Positions 53,753 through 64,000 of a DNA stretch of 64,000 bases are shown here, one piece after another. The translations under genes and the position numbers were made by a program. Below the pieces are notes generated by a model. That model saw only the letters and a program-made list of their open reading frames with translations, searched no databases and was not told the origin of the DNA. The stretch covers positions 10,000,399 through 10,064,398 of the forward strand of contig CM055314.2 in the NCBI GenBank assembly GCA_029255685.2. The letters run 5' to 3'. Each line of letters opens with the position of its first letter. Positions within the stretch are counted from its first letter, which is position 1. This DNA comes from Silene conica. Lineage: Eukaryota > Streptophyta > Magnoliopsida > Caryophyllales > Caryophyllaceae.

Positions 53753-54108
53753 AACACACGAGTCGGATGAAAAATAAGCGATAGCATTATTATCTGTACA
53801 AAACTTTGAAATTGAAATAATATTTTTGGAAATTAAAGGAGCATGTAAGACTTCTAAAAATTGAATAGGAGGAGAAGAGTTATGGATAGTAAAGGAACCA
53901 ATATTTGTGATTGAGAGAGGAGACCCGTCACCAATTAAGAGCTCGTCATGACCATCATACGGGGCATGGAGGGCGAGGTTTTCTAGGTCATGGGTAATGT
54001 GGTGGGTTGCGCCACTGTCAAAGACCCAATTTTCAGGTACAACGGGATTGAAGGACGCGGTATTAGCACGAAGTTGGGTGTGTTTGTTGGAGGCAGCAGG
54101 AACAGTGC

Positions 54109-54126
54109 GGGGGGGGGGGGGGGGGG
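54109..54126 (+). repeat. Run of 18 G
   Basis: An uninterrupted G18 (C18 on the coding strand, poly-Pro) in the gag linker of the Ale-type element. A likely slippage site; the true length in the genome may vary. Confidence 0.9.
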
Positions 54127-54159
54127 AGGACAGAAATAGAGCTGTGTTTTGCGCGGAAG

Positions 54160-55012
54160 TCGGGGCAACGTTGGAGGTAATGGCCAGTGGTATGACACCA
54201 CTGGCATTTACCTTTGAAGGTGGTGGTTTGGAGCGTGGATGAGGTAGGGGTAGGGAGGATACCGGTTGAGGGACGAGGTGGTTGTGTTTGGCGGTAGTAT
54301 TGTGGTTTGGTGTAAGCAGCGAGTGCAGAGGCCGGGTTGAGGGTAGTGGCAGGGGTCGGGTTTGATTTTAGGGAGAGGTCAAATGGAGAAGCCTTTCATG
54401 AAAGGCATCAAAGGAAATAAGGGTATCCCGATGTGTAATAGCATCAATAAGCAAGCGATAAGTTTCGACATCCAATCCATTCACTACTTTGGCAATGATG
54501 TCTTCATCATCCATTGGCTTTCCCATGTGTGCCAATTCATCTACGCAGGAACGAATGGCCTGCATGTATTCCGTGGCCGAGGAGCCTCCTTTGGTAATAG
54601 ATTGGAGACGATCTTTGAGTTGCAAAATATGGCCCCGAGACGAGCTAGCATAGGTCGATTGTAGTCGGGCCCAAATTTCATGAGAAGTCTTTGCATTAAG
54701 GAGAAGGGGTGTGATACTCGAATGGATCGTACCACGCAACGCACCACTAAGCAACCTGTCTTGACGGAGCCAAGTTGCATAGGATGGGTTTGTCTTGGAA
54801 GTTTGCTTGTCATCAACAATGGTAGAGGGAGGACAAGGGTGAGAGTTGTCCAAATATTTGGCGAGGTCATAGTCGAAGAGTAGATCTTCGATTTGACGTG
54901 ACCAAGTTCGATAGGTAGATGGAGTAAGTTGAGTGACATTGTTGAGGCTAATGGCGACGAAGGGCACGTCGGGTTCGCCGGAGTTGGTGAGAATGGAGGC
55001 GTGACCAGCCAT
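54160..55012 (-). pseudogene. Ale-type gag
   Basis: ATG at 55012 (MAGHASILTNSGEPDVPFVA). UBN2 gag: TWSRQIEDLLFDYDLAKYLD, LLSGALRGTIHSSITPLLLN, TSHEIWARLQSTYASSSRGH, DDEDIIAKVVNGLDVETYRL. A stop after HERLLHLTSP (54368) ends it early; the nucleocapsid knuckle CQWCHTTGHYLQRC survives downstream, at about 54182-54223, in another frame. Confidence 0.85.
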
Positions 55013-55104
55013 GATGAGGAAACAAAGAAGGAAAAAAAATTTGAGAAGTTTTGAGATGGGAACGATGGAGGAATAACCAGGAAAGTGAGAATGCTCTTAT
55101 ACCA

Positions 55105-55304
55105 TATAGAATTTGATATATGCAAAGGTGAGTATTATTAACATTATCAAAGAGTATAAATACAAGGCTGGTCAACTATAAACAAGGTAACAAATACTAA
55201 AGGAATATATTCTACCTAGACTTAAGGAAAAAATAAAACTAAACGTATCCTACTTGTACACAAACAGTAACAAATTATACTATGAAGATTTTGTATCCTC
55301 AATA
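55105..55304 (-). repeat. 5' LTR of the Ale-type element
   Basis: 200 bp; PBS complement immediately to its left, TSD CTTCA immediately to its right. Confidence 0.93.
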
Positions 55305-55411
55305 CTTCAATCCACTTGTTTTGCTTTGAACACTTAAAAATGTCACTTAAGAACAAACAATTAATATATCATAAAGACTTGCTTGTCATCATCAATTAAA
55401 ATGTTCCAACA

Positions 55412-55580
55412 GACTCCATCAAAACCGAAGCAAATCAATCACACACCATTACGACAATATCATCAATCAAAAATTGACAAAATGCAACCAAATTCAGTTC
55501 TTCAGTAATTTACTTCGCTTCATTTCTACTTATCGTAATCCAAAACCAAACAATACGACTAAATCAAAACCGAAACAACT
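55412..55580. repeat. ~138-bp tandem repeat, right part
   Basis: Continuation of 48954-49223: AATCCAAAACCAAACAATAC and ATCAAAACCGAAACAACTC match earlier units. Ends where R1 copy B starts. Confidence 0.7.
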
Positions 55581-55753
55581 CAATAATGGTAACATTTTAT
55601 CAAAAGAAATTGTTACATTTTATTGTAAAACGGTAAATTAGTCCGTCTGAAATAAGAATTTGCGCATGAAATAAAGCAACATAAAATGAATGCACAAATT
55701 CTCATTTAAGACGGAAACTCGTCTTAAACTTAGGTCGGGTTCAATAATGACTT

Positions 55754-55922
55754 TGTTGAGTCCCCCGCGGCGGGCTTATAGAATTAGGTGCATGAAACCG
55801 GCCTATAAACAAGTGAGGTTCCATCCTAAAACCAATTGGTGATAGGAGGAGTAGTCCCTTCACTCTAATTCTACCGATGTGGGACAATGCCCCTCACACA
55901 CATATGGGAAGAGACCTCAATA
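55754..55922. mobile_element. 169-bp TRIM-like solo LTR
   Basis: Starts TGTTGAGTCCC, ends GACCTCAATA, with TSD GACTT at 55749-55753 and 55923-55927. Contains CCGATGTGGGAC, a word common in plant TRIM LTRs. Absent from R1 copy A, where CAATAATAACTTATTTGC is continuous (4303-4320), giving an empty site. Confidence 0.82.
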
Positions 55923-57064
55923 GACTTATTTGCAAAGATAAACAAACATATTTCTCTTCCCTATACTTTTCATTTTTGTCTTATTATTCATACAAATGAA
56001 TAATACTTAAGTCGTCTTAACCTAGGACGGAATATCCGTCTTAGGGATACTTAATGGATTGAAGGTACAATAAGTTCTATTGCGACGGATTTGACGGGCC
56101 AAGTATCATTCATATATGAATAAGACAAAAATAAAAATGTATAGAAAATCACAAATAACTTGTTTTCATCCATCCACGTGATTTTTATACAACCCGTCAC
56201 AAGTTTATGACAAACAACTACCGACTTCCCGTCACTAATGAGTATTTGTGTTGAATATATGATTAATTTTTCTGAGTTTATTATCTCAAAGTTTATTTGT
56301 TTTTTTAGCATATTTGTAGCTTTTGAGCTTATTAAAGTTTGAGATATTCTACGAGCTAACCTTGTGTTTTTTAATTTTCCATGGTAACCCTATTTTTATT
56401 AAAAATGTCTTTGACTAGCCATAACTTAACCATGAATTCCGGAAGGAACGATTTCTTTTTTTCAATCCAAAAATATCATAAATGCATTTGGAAGAAAAAA
56501 GTGGTGTTTGAAACTCTCTACAAAGAGGTAATCGATCAAGATTTAAAGTTTAATTTACCGTACTGTTTGTCATGAGTTCAGAAACTAAAACTTTTGTTTT
56601 TTAGATCAAAGATCTCGTAATATTAATCAGTTTGAAAAAAAATCGCCGACTTTAGAACTTCTGATTTTGAGTTATGTCAGCCAAAAAGGCGTTTTTTGTT
56701 AAAATCGAGATTACTCGGTAGAAAATTAGAAAAAGACACGGGGTTACCATGTCGAATGTACCTTAAAGTTTATAAATTAGATTTTAATTTATTTATTTTC
56801 CATTAATTAAGATTATAGGTTATATTTTTGAGTTTTATTGTAATTTTTTGAATTAATATTTAAATGAATGAACTCATAAATTTTTTAGTAAAAATTCTTA
56901 ATTTTTTAAGAAAAATTTAAAATTTTTATTATATTGCTTAAAAATTATAAATACAACTACTATATTATGAATTAATTAATTTTTTTTGATAATTGATATA
57001 CTCTAGCTAGTGCCGAGTTTTGGATGAGTCCAAGAGTAGAAACAATACTTTTACCTTATAGTAA

Positions 57065-57817
57065 GGGTCTGTTTGGCAAAACTAGCTGAAAAATACCTGA
57101 AAAGGTACTTGAAATCCGAAAGGGTACCTGAAACCCGAAAAGGTACCTGAAAAGGTAGCTGGAAATTAAGACCTGAAAAGGTAGCTGATTTTTGTTTAAA
57201 CTGTTTGGATACTAGCTGAAAAGGTAGCTGATATTTAACAAAATGACGAAAAAAAGACATGGTTTATTATTGATATCTTTTACGTTTTTACTATTATTCT
57301 TGTGTTATTGTCGTTGACGGCGTTACGTTTTTACTAGGCTGAGGGTAAGGCGGGCTTCACATACCAGCTCTTAAATTTTTTTTCTTAGATTCTTAATTTC
57401 AAGTATAAATTTAACGAGTTATAATGAAGTTTTTTCAATATATTTGAAAGAGAATGAGAAAATAATCAACATATAACGATTAGGTAAAAAAAATTCAAGC
57501 AATACACCCTTGAAAATATATTTTAGCGATAAAAAAATAATTCTTTATTAAAATCATACAAAAAAAATATTAATTAAGCTTCACCCGAAATTAAAGTAGC
57601 AATCCTATCGCGGATATTAGACCAAGGGTAGAATAGGTAGATGAAAATGAAACAGATACTGATTTCTCAAATGCTACCTTGGATAGCTTTTTATTTCAGG
57701 TACTTTTTCTCTCAAATCAGGTACTTGCCAAACACCCAAAAATAAATAAGGTACCTGGTTATTTTAGAAAAAAAGTCATTTCAGACAAATCAGATATTTG
57801 CCTTGCCAAACACAACC
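57065..57817. mobile_element. Tourist-like element, 753 bp
   Basis: Ends GGGTCTGTTTGGCAAA and TTGCCAAACACAACC; TAA at 57062-57064 and 57818-57820. R1 copy A lacks it. Near the left end a GAAAAGGTACCTGAAA-type word is repeated several times; the right end has related TACTTTTTC/CAGGTAC words. No transposase. The TAA TSD suits PIF/Harbinger. Confidence 0.8.
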
Positions 57818-59240
57818 TAAATCTTGCTTGTGACGGGTCACCATTTGTGACTGATATTTTGTGACATAAAATGGATACAAAATGTGTTAGTGGAAAAAGA
57901 TGACCACATAAATAGTAGCGTGTGACTAGGGATGGCAATGGGTAGGGTCTGGGTAGGGTCCGGCAAGACCCGACCCGATCCGAAGTAAAAAACCTTAGAC
58001 CCATACCCGACCCAGACCCTAAAGGGTCTGAAATTAATGGACCCATACCCGACCCTAATGGGTTTGGGTCCGGGAAGGGTCTACCCTAGGGTCCAAATTT
58101 TCTTAACGAGTCATTTAAATGTACCAAAGTTCGAATTAAATTACAAAGTTTTGATTAAAGTATTACAAAGTCTTGGTTATTTGGATCATTACCCATACCC
58201 GACCCTAAATTATATCATTTACTGTACCCAAACTCATCATTTTCATCAATTTCCTCGTTATTCTTAATGACTAGGTTTTTTGCCGTGCGATGCACGGATA
58301 CTAAATTAGTTTGTGATATTCATAAAACTTCTCACCATGTAAATCAAAAATAAATCACAAAGATTTTTTTATTCTTGATATAAAAATAGTATTAGTTCAT
58401 TCTATAAGTGTGATATTTTGTTAATAAAATTACCTCATTTATATTCATTGATGTCATTAATGCTACCATCATCCATAAACCTATCATGCGTCAATCATAT
58501 TAAATCAGAGATACATATAACCATCCAACTCGCCGCAATCATCTTCAGTACCACATGAAAGAACCCTTCAAACCACTACTTTTACCTTTCGAACAAAACA
58601 TGCAACGGTCCACAATTCAAAGTCACGCCTACTAACCTATCATGGAATTAACCACCAAATGTGATGAAGTTATCTTTATTCCTACCTTAAACAACCATCT
58701 AATTCATCATCGACACCCTTCTCCCAATTTCCAATACACACCTAATATATTCAAGAAACCCTTTATTCACGAAACACCCAGACTTATCCCTCAAAATTAG
58801 CTTTCCCTTTGAAAAGTTCACCCATTTATCAAAAACTTAACTTTTACCTTTAAAATCGACCTTGTTTGGATGAGAAGTGCTTGGCAAGGAAAACAAAGAC
58901 ATGTAAAGACGTGCAATTTTTTGTTTGGTTAGCAAAAGAGGTAGGAGAGAAGTGATGAGGAATAAAAGGTGGATGCAACACCCGAGATGTTACATTGGAG
59001 TTGGGTGTAAAATACAATTCATGATGTTTTTTTTAATCGATCACCAAGACAAAAAATAATAGCCCAGTTAAAAGTTAATAATATTATATTGACATGACAT
59101 CTATTGACATTTGATTACATATTTTTGTGTTTCGCAAAAAAAAACAAAATTGAGTTTATAAACATGATATTTTAGAGATTTTTAACTTATTTTTATAGCA
59201 TATATGCCTATGTCATTTACACATAATACAACGTTGAAAT

Positions 59241-60119
59241 TCTTCAAAACCTAATTCTCTCTCTCCTAAAAAAAAACTAAACCCTAATTCAACATCCTAG
59301 GGGCTGCCGTCTACGTCCTCCATTCCAATCAATTCTATACATTTCACTTTTTCGACACTATTCACAAGTCGAGTGAATTTTCGACACAACTTCTAATATA
59401 TAACATAAAAGATAGTCATGTGAGATCTTGTTTAAATTGTCTTACCGAGTACATTGTGAATATCAAAGTTTTATAATTTTTATCGTTATGTAACTAAAGA
59501 TATTAACAAAAGAAAACGATTATTGGCAAACGTAAATAAAGCAAATGTATAGAATAGATTGGAATGGATGAAGTACCTTTTTTGGTGGAGGTAAGCCTCA
59601 ATTTTTCCGTTTTCGTTCTTTTTTATTTTTTTTACGCTAATAACTTCTTGCCTCTCTTTTATTGGAGACTTGTTCCCACCTTTGTGTGAGTTTTGTTCTC
59701 ACCTTTGTGTGAGTTTTGTTCTCACCTTTTGGTGAGTTTTGTCCTCATCGTGTGGTGAGATTTTCCCCTCTATTTGAGAGGTTCAAGAATTAAGTGGAAG
59801 ATCGGCGCATTCATTGTTGATCCTATGGAGATAAAACTGCTGTCAGATTGCTCGTTACAAACTTTTTGGTCAAAAGGACTCGATTCTTGTCAATGCTTTA
59901 GAAAATTTGGAGACCCTCTTATGAAAAGCCCTAGGAGGCGATATGTTAGAGGATGTGCAGAAGCGTCTCAGGAGCCCATCAAGTTTAGAAATTTTCTGTT
60001 GATCGAGAATGGAATTTATTTGATTTTAATCGTTTTGTATGCTGTCATTCTTGACATATGTTGTAACTACCATGAGACTTTTGATTAGTGAAACGATTTT
60101 TCCCTTCAAAAAAAAAAAA
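59241..60119 (+). mobile_element. Poly(A) retroposon of unknown family
   Basis: TSD ATACAACGTTGAAAT (15 bp) at 59226-59240 and 60120-60134, with an A-run ending at 60119. About 617 bp once the internal MITE is removed. It has a short frame (59774-60088) with no recognised domain, and a fourfold GTGAGTTTTGTTCTCACCTT-type repeat at about 59670-59765. It could be a SINE, a truncated LINE or a processed transcript moved by LINE machinery. Confidence 0.75.
59314..59573 (-). mobile_element. 260-bp Stowaway-like MITE inside the retroposon
   Basis: Ends CGTCCTCCATTCCAATC and GATTGGAATGGATGAAG with TA on each side (59312-59313, 59574-59575). Internal ATCTTGTTTAAATTGTCTTA and AACTAAAGATATTAA match the MITE at 25545-25804 in reverse. 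Confidence 0.82.
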
Positions 60120-63100
60120 ATACAACGTTGAAATAAAATTTATCTACTTATTCCTCAGTTTTCTTACTACATAACCCCTTATTTTCCACACCATTCAGGC
60201 CTTCATCGTACCCGTTTCACCCAACAAACCAACATAATCATCATAATCGACTGTATGCGCATCATTGAACAACCTCATTGTATCTATATTTATTTGTACT
60301 ATTCAAATCACACTTGTACTCTTAAATGTCGGAAAGTAGCCATATCCTAAAAACGCCTACCTCCTACTTCAAGGCCTATATACCTCCACCCCTAAAAATA
60401 TAGACACATATATCCATTGTAAAATCAGTTCCCATCATATAAGACAATTAAAATTGAGTATATATACATGATATTTAAAAGATTTTCACCCTATTTTTAG
60501 AGCATATGTGTATCTGTCTTTTCTACATTATACAAATTTGAATGAAATTCTTCTAATTATTTTCTCAGTTTTTCTATCATTGTCTTACTACCCTTTTCCA
60601 CACCATTTAAGCATTTGTCAAAAAGTATCGCTGAACAATTGCAGTTATTGACATTTGCTCATACTACTTAAATTACACTCTTAAACGTCAAAAAGTAATC
60701 TTGCTTATCAGCAAGACACTTAAATCCTTCTTCATAACACATCTTCCCCCCTCAAAAAATTGACACATCTGGTGTTAAATCAACCTCCACCCTATAAAAC
60801 AATGTTCTATTTTTAAAGAATAAGTTGAAAATACTCCGTATATAGAAAAAAGAATAACAATAATACAGAATATAAACAATTATCATGCAGCTATGACTAA
60901 AAAAACTATCTTTTGTCGATGTACTATATACGTCTCGAAGCTACCTTTCATTTTCATTACTTTATTGTTTACGAATACTCTGCAATAACCACTTAAATTT
61001 ATTTTCATCCACACAATTATTCGACTTAACCCATCTACATCATCAATGTGGTGTATGTTGTTATATGATTCTTAAATCTTAATTTTTTTGAATTTATCTT
61101 ATGTATAATATACTTGACATTATTTTTAATTAAAAAAAATTATTTCTTTCGCATTGTTGAGTACGAAAGTATGTAATATTCACTTGAATAATAGTGTTGC
61201 TCTTGTACCAAAAATAATAATGGTGTTTCTCTGAGTTAACTTGGTCGAATGTGTCTTGATCGTAGACGTTTCTTTTAGGCAGGAATTTGTATAGATTTAT
61301 ATACCCAAATATTATCCCTTATTAGTTCCACAAATTCTTATTAAGAGGGTGATATCTATTTTAAGATTAAGAAGGGTTAAAATTTGGATAAGATAAAAGC
61401 ATGATGCATGAAGAAAAGTAACAGATTTGTGACGTCTTTTGACCCGTTATAATGTTAAGACGGAGTTTTGTTTTAAGGAAAACTAAATGAGTTAGTTTTT
61501 TCCTTCCCATTTCTCATCTTCATATTTATAAGAAAAGTTGGAAAAAGTTTTTAAAAAAAAGTATACAAATATTAAAGGATATAACTTTCCAAATTTAATC
61601 AACAAAACCCATCAGAATCAACCTTAGCCATATCTATATGCCTAAACAACTCAATCACAGTTATGAATATATTTTTCTATCTCCTACCTCACACTCGTAA
61701 ACGTCCGTGAGTAATCCTACCCGTCGAGTACCCTTTTCACCCATTTAACCAACCTAGCCATAACAATCAGTTGTAAAATGTATCCTTGTAAATCCCAACC
61801 TACCATCATTCAACGTAGGAGAGTAACCCTACCACCAAGAGACTTACCTCCTCTCTTAAACCAATCTACCCCACCCCTAAAAAATAAACACGTCCAATGT
61901 AAAATCAAGCCCCACCCTCTAGCAATTAAAATTGAATATACATACGTGTGTTACTTCAGAGATTTTTAACCTCTTTTTAAAGCATTTGTTCTTCTATTAT
62001 TTTCACAAAAGAAAACTTTGAAATAAAATTTATCTACCTACTTTCTCAATTGTTCTAATCATTCTCTTAGTACATACGTATCCTTTTTTCACACCATTTA
62101 GATATTCGTCGTACCCTTCTCGCCTATATTTATACTATTTGTTGATTCTTATTTTCATAAATGTTTAGTTTTGTGTCTAACAAAGAAACAAAAGTAAGTT
62201 TATACACATGATATTTTGAACGTTTTTAGCCTATATATTTATACTATTTGTCGATTCTTATTTTCATATAATACACCGTTTCAAATAAATGGTATTTGTT
62301 TACCTACTCCAATCAATATCTCACGTTACCTGGCCACCTTTTTCTATATTCAACCATTTTCCACCCGACTAACCAATTAAATCCATCAGAATCAACCTTA
62401 ACTATATCCCTAATCCTAAACAACTAATCCCCACATATGAATATATTTTTCTTTCTCCTAAATCATACTCGTAAACGTCATAGAGTAATCATACCCATCG
62501 AGTACCCTTCTCACCCACCTAACCAACTTAACCATCAAAATCAATTGTAAAATGTAATCCTGAAATCCCCCGTCTACGGAAATTTACTTATATTACTCAA
62601 GTTACACTCTTCAACATTAGAGAGTACCCTTACCTCCAAGACACTTACCTCCTCCCTCAAGACCTATTTACCTCTACCGTTCAAAAAAATAGACAAATCC
62701 AATGTAAAGTCAATCCCCACCCTACAACAATCACAATTGAGTATATATATACATATTATTTCAGAGATTTTTAACTTATTTTCACATCATCTTTGTCTCT
62801 GTTATTTTCACAAAATAGAACATTGAAATAAAATTTATCTACCTACTTTCTCAGTTGTTCTAATCATTGTCTTAGTACTTACGTATCCTTTTTCTACACC
62901 ATTTAGGTATTCGTCGCACCCTTCTCAGCTAACTATCCAGTTAGACCAATAAAATTAACCATATCTCTGAACAACCCTAACTTGTAGACATTTTAGCAGA
63001 TTTGTCTCATATCACCAATTTCACCATGCGGGATTATTTTTTACCCATTATAATGTTAAGACGAAAACAAATTGAGTTAGTTCTTTCTTCCGCATTCCCA

Positions 63101-64000
63101 TTTTCATTTTTAATAGAAAAGTTGAATAAAGTTAATAACCTTTAATAGTAAGTATATAAGTATTAAAGATTAGTATTCTAAATCTTATAGGAAAATTGTA
63201 AATAATAAATTATTTTCTAATTCATTTCCCAATTTCATTTTTAGTAAAAGCATTGAATAAAATTTATAACCTTAAATAGTATTAAAATCTTTAAAGAATA
63301 ATAGTGTTCTAAATATAATAGGAAAATTTTAAACAATTAACTATTTTTAATTTTTCTAATTCTAATAGAAAAATTGTAAATAACTTTTTATTTTTTTAGT
63401 TTAATTCTAATTGGAAAATTATAAATAAATTATTATTTAATCAACTATTTTATAATTTTCTAATTCTAATAGAAAAATTGTAATTATTTTCTTATTTTCT
63501 AATTCTGATAGAAAAATTACAAATAAATTATTATTTATAAATATAGTGTTTTGTAAAAATTGGAGACTACCACGTCGCTCGAAAAAAACCTCCTTTAATT
63601 ATATATATTGATTATTTGGATATGCGTATAGTATATTAATGATAATTAATAAGGGTCATCTGTTTGTGTGTATTATTTGGGTTATTGACATTCGTACGTG
63701 TGTTTTTTCTTTCTTTTTTTTTTTTTTTTTCAATAAATACAAGGGTCTAAGGGTCGGGTAAGGTCCCAAGACCAAGACCCGGACCCGACCCGAAGTTTTT
63801 ATATAAGACCCATACCCGACCCATACCCGAGTGGGTCTCAAAAATTCAGACCCATACCCGACCCGTTAGGGTCCGATCCTAAGGGTCTGAGTTTGGTACC
63901 CGACCCACTGCCATCCCTACTTATGACGGATACCGCCGTCACAAATAAGAATTTGGGTTGACCTTAATAGCATTTATACTGTGACTCATCTCGAAGAGAA

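Larger units (their letters stand above)
50551..55304 (-). mobile_element. Ale/Retrofit-type copia element with TA...TA LTR ends
   Basis: TSD CTTCA at 50546-50550 and 55305-55309. LTRs 50551-50750 and 55105-55304, 200 bp each, about five differences. On the minus strand the LTR starts TATTGA and ends TTCTATA rather than TG...CA. PBS TGGTATAAGAGCAT (complement at 55091-55104). Total 4754 bp, typical for the Ale lineage. Gag and pol are broken into several frames. Confidence 0.93.
49224..55411 (-). repeat. SIRE-like solo LTR, split by an Ale-type element
   Basis: Plus-strand ends TGAAGAGTTAAG (49224) and ATGTTCCAACA (55411), i.e. TG...CA after reversing. Near-TSD GACTT (49219-49223) / GACTC (55412-55416). 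The start shares CTAAGAGG.GGAGGGGGTGAATTAGGT with the SIRE-like LTRs at 31154 and 38803, and CTACTCCGGTTGC occurs in both, but the two are different families overall. Without the inserted element it is about 1.43 kb. No internal coding region or second LTR, hence a solo LTR. A 37-bp direct duplication (AAAAGGTGTTGTTTAGTTTT...) lies at about 50030-50105. Confidence 0.78.
58271..63611 (-). mobile_element. Non-coding Helitron, 5.3 kb, built of ~0.77 kb degenerate repeats
   Basis: Minus strand: starts TCAATATATATAATTAAAGG at 63611 after A; ends with hairpin CCGTGCA-TC-GCACGG-like (about 58282-58297), spacer CAAAAAAC and CTAG (58271-58274) followed by T. It sits between A58270 and T63612, inside the hAT. 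The interior has no Rep/helicase. Blocks recur: GAGTACCCTT(T/C)TCACCCA at about 61726 and 62498; ACTTACCTCCTC at 61844 and 62644; related blocks near 59140, 60130 and 60360. The spacing of about 770-800 bp indicates a diverged tandem array. Confidence 0.78.
57926..63919. mobile_element. hAT element (~650 bp) split by a Helitron
   Basis: Inverted ends TAGGGATGGCAATGGGT and ACCCACTGCCATCCCTA. The 8-bp TSD is CGTGTGAC (57918-57925) / CTTATGAC (63920-63927); the empty site in R1 copy A reads CTTGTGAC (5578-5585), one change from each. Subterminal arms are full of ACCCGACCC / GGGTCGGGT words. No transposase. Confidence 0.88.
55582..64000. repeat. R1 repeat, copy B, with four insertions
   Basis: Matches 4143-5632 and then 11281-11312, interrupted by a 169-bp solo LTR (55754-55922), a Tourist-like element (57065-57817) and a hAT nest (57926-63919). 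It runs off the window end. Own sequence about 1.5 kb; class unknown. Confidence 0.8.

Noticed and set aside
48954..55580. CRISPR-like repeat array
   Set aside because: The ~138-bp units are contiguous and degenerate, with no spacers; this is a plant tandem repeat.
59774..60088. 104-residue frame in the retroposon
   Set aside because: No domain recognised; it may be chance or a remnant, so it is not listed as a gene.

Overview
The window is nuclear DNA of a flowering plant. It has a spliced gene for a plastid MscS-type channel, a PPR gene, and plant-type LINE, Ty1/copia, hAT, Helitron and MITE families. The composition and short words such as TACTCCGTA suggest a eudicot, perhaps Caryophyllales, but that is a weak inference. 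Only two host genes look real: an intron-poor PPR gene (11483-12805, +) and a 12-coding-exon MSL2/MSL3-like mechanosensitive channel gene (14907-20881, -, with a 5'UTR exon near 23487). Almost everything else is mobile DNA, and most element borders could be fixed from target-site duplications (TSDs).

Layout. 1-3.9 kb: Helitron territory with a 1.67 kb Helitron (762-2435) and a broken monoacylglycerol-lipase-like gene copy. 4.1-11.3 kb: an unclassified repeat (here 'R1', copy A) holding a complete L1-type LINE (5633-11271) whose two ORFs are open and overlap as ATGA. 11.4-12.8 kb: PPR gene. 14.9-23.5 kb: the MSL gene; its introns hold a complete 184-bp TRIM, a decayed second TRIM, a Tourist-like MITE and, in the 5'UTR intron, an internally deleted copia element. 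23.5-26.7 kb: MITEs and one ascorbate-peroxidase exon relic.

26.7-48.8 kb is a four-level nest, each level with matching TSDs: a small hAT element, holding a 5'-truncated LINE, holding a copia element with 999-bp LTRs, holding a SIRE-like copia element with 1161-bp LTRs. The innermost element lacks reverse transcriptase and RNase H but keeps open gag, protease-integrase and a third ORF in the env position. 48.9-55.6 kb: a ~138-bp tandem repeat split by a SIRE-like solo LTR, itself split by an Ale-type copia element whose LTRs end TA...TA. 55.6-64.0 kb: R1 copy B, carrying a 169-bp TRIM-like solo LTR, a Tourist-like element, and a second nest: hAT, then a 5.3 kb non-coding Helitron, then a poly(A) retroposon, then a Stowaway-like MITE. 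Comparing R1 copies A and B gives empty sites for the LINE and the hAT, which independently support those borders.

The genes do not form a pathway. The biology here is repeat dynamics: recent insertions (near-identical LTRs), trans-mobilised defective elements, gene-fragment capture and intron growth. No viral, bacterial or CRISPR locus was seen.
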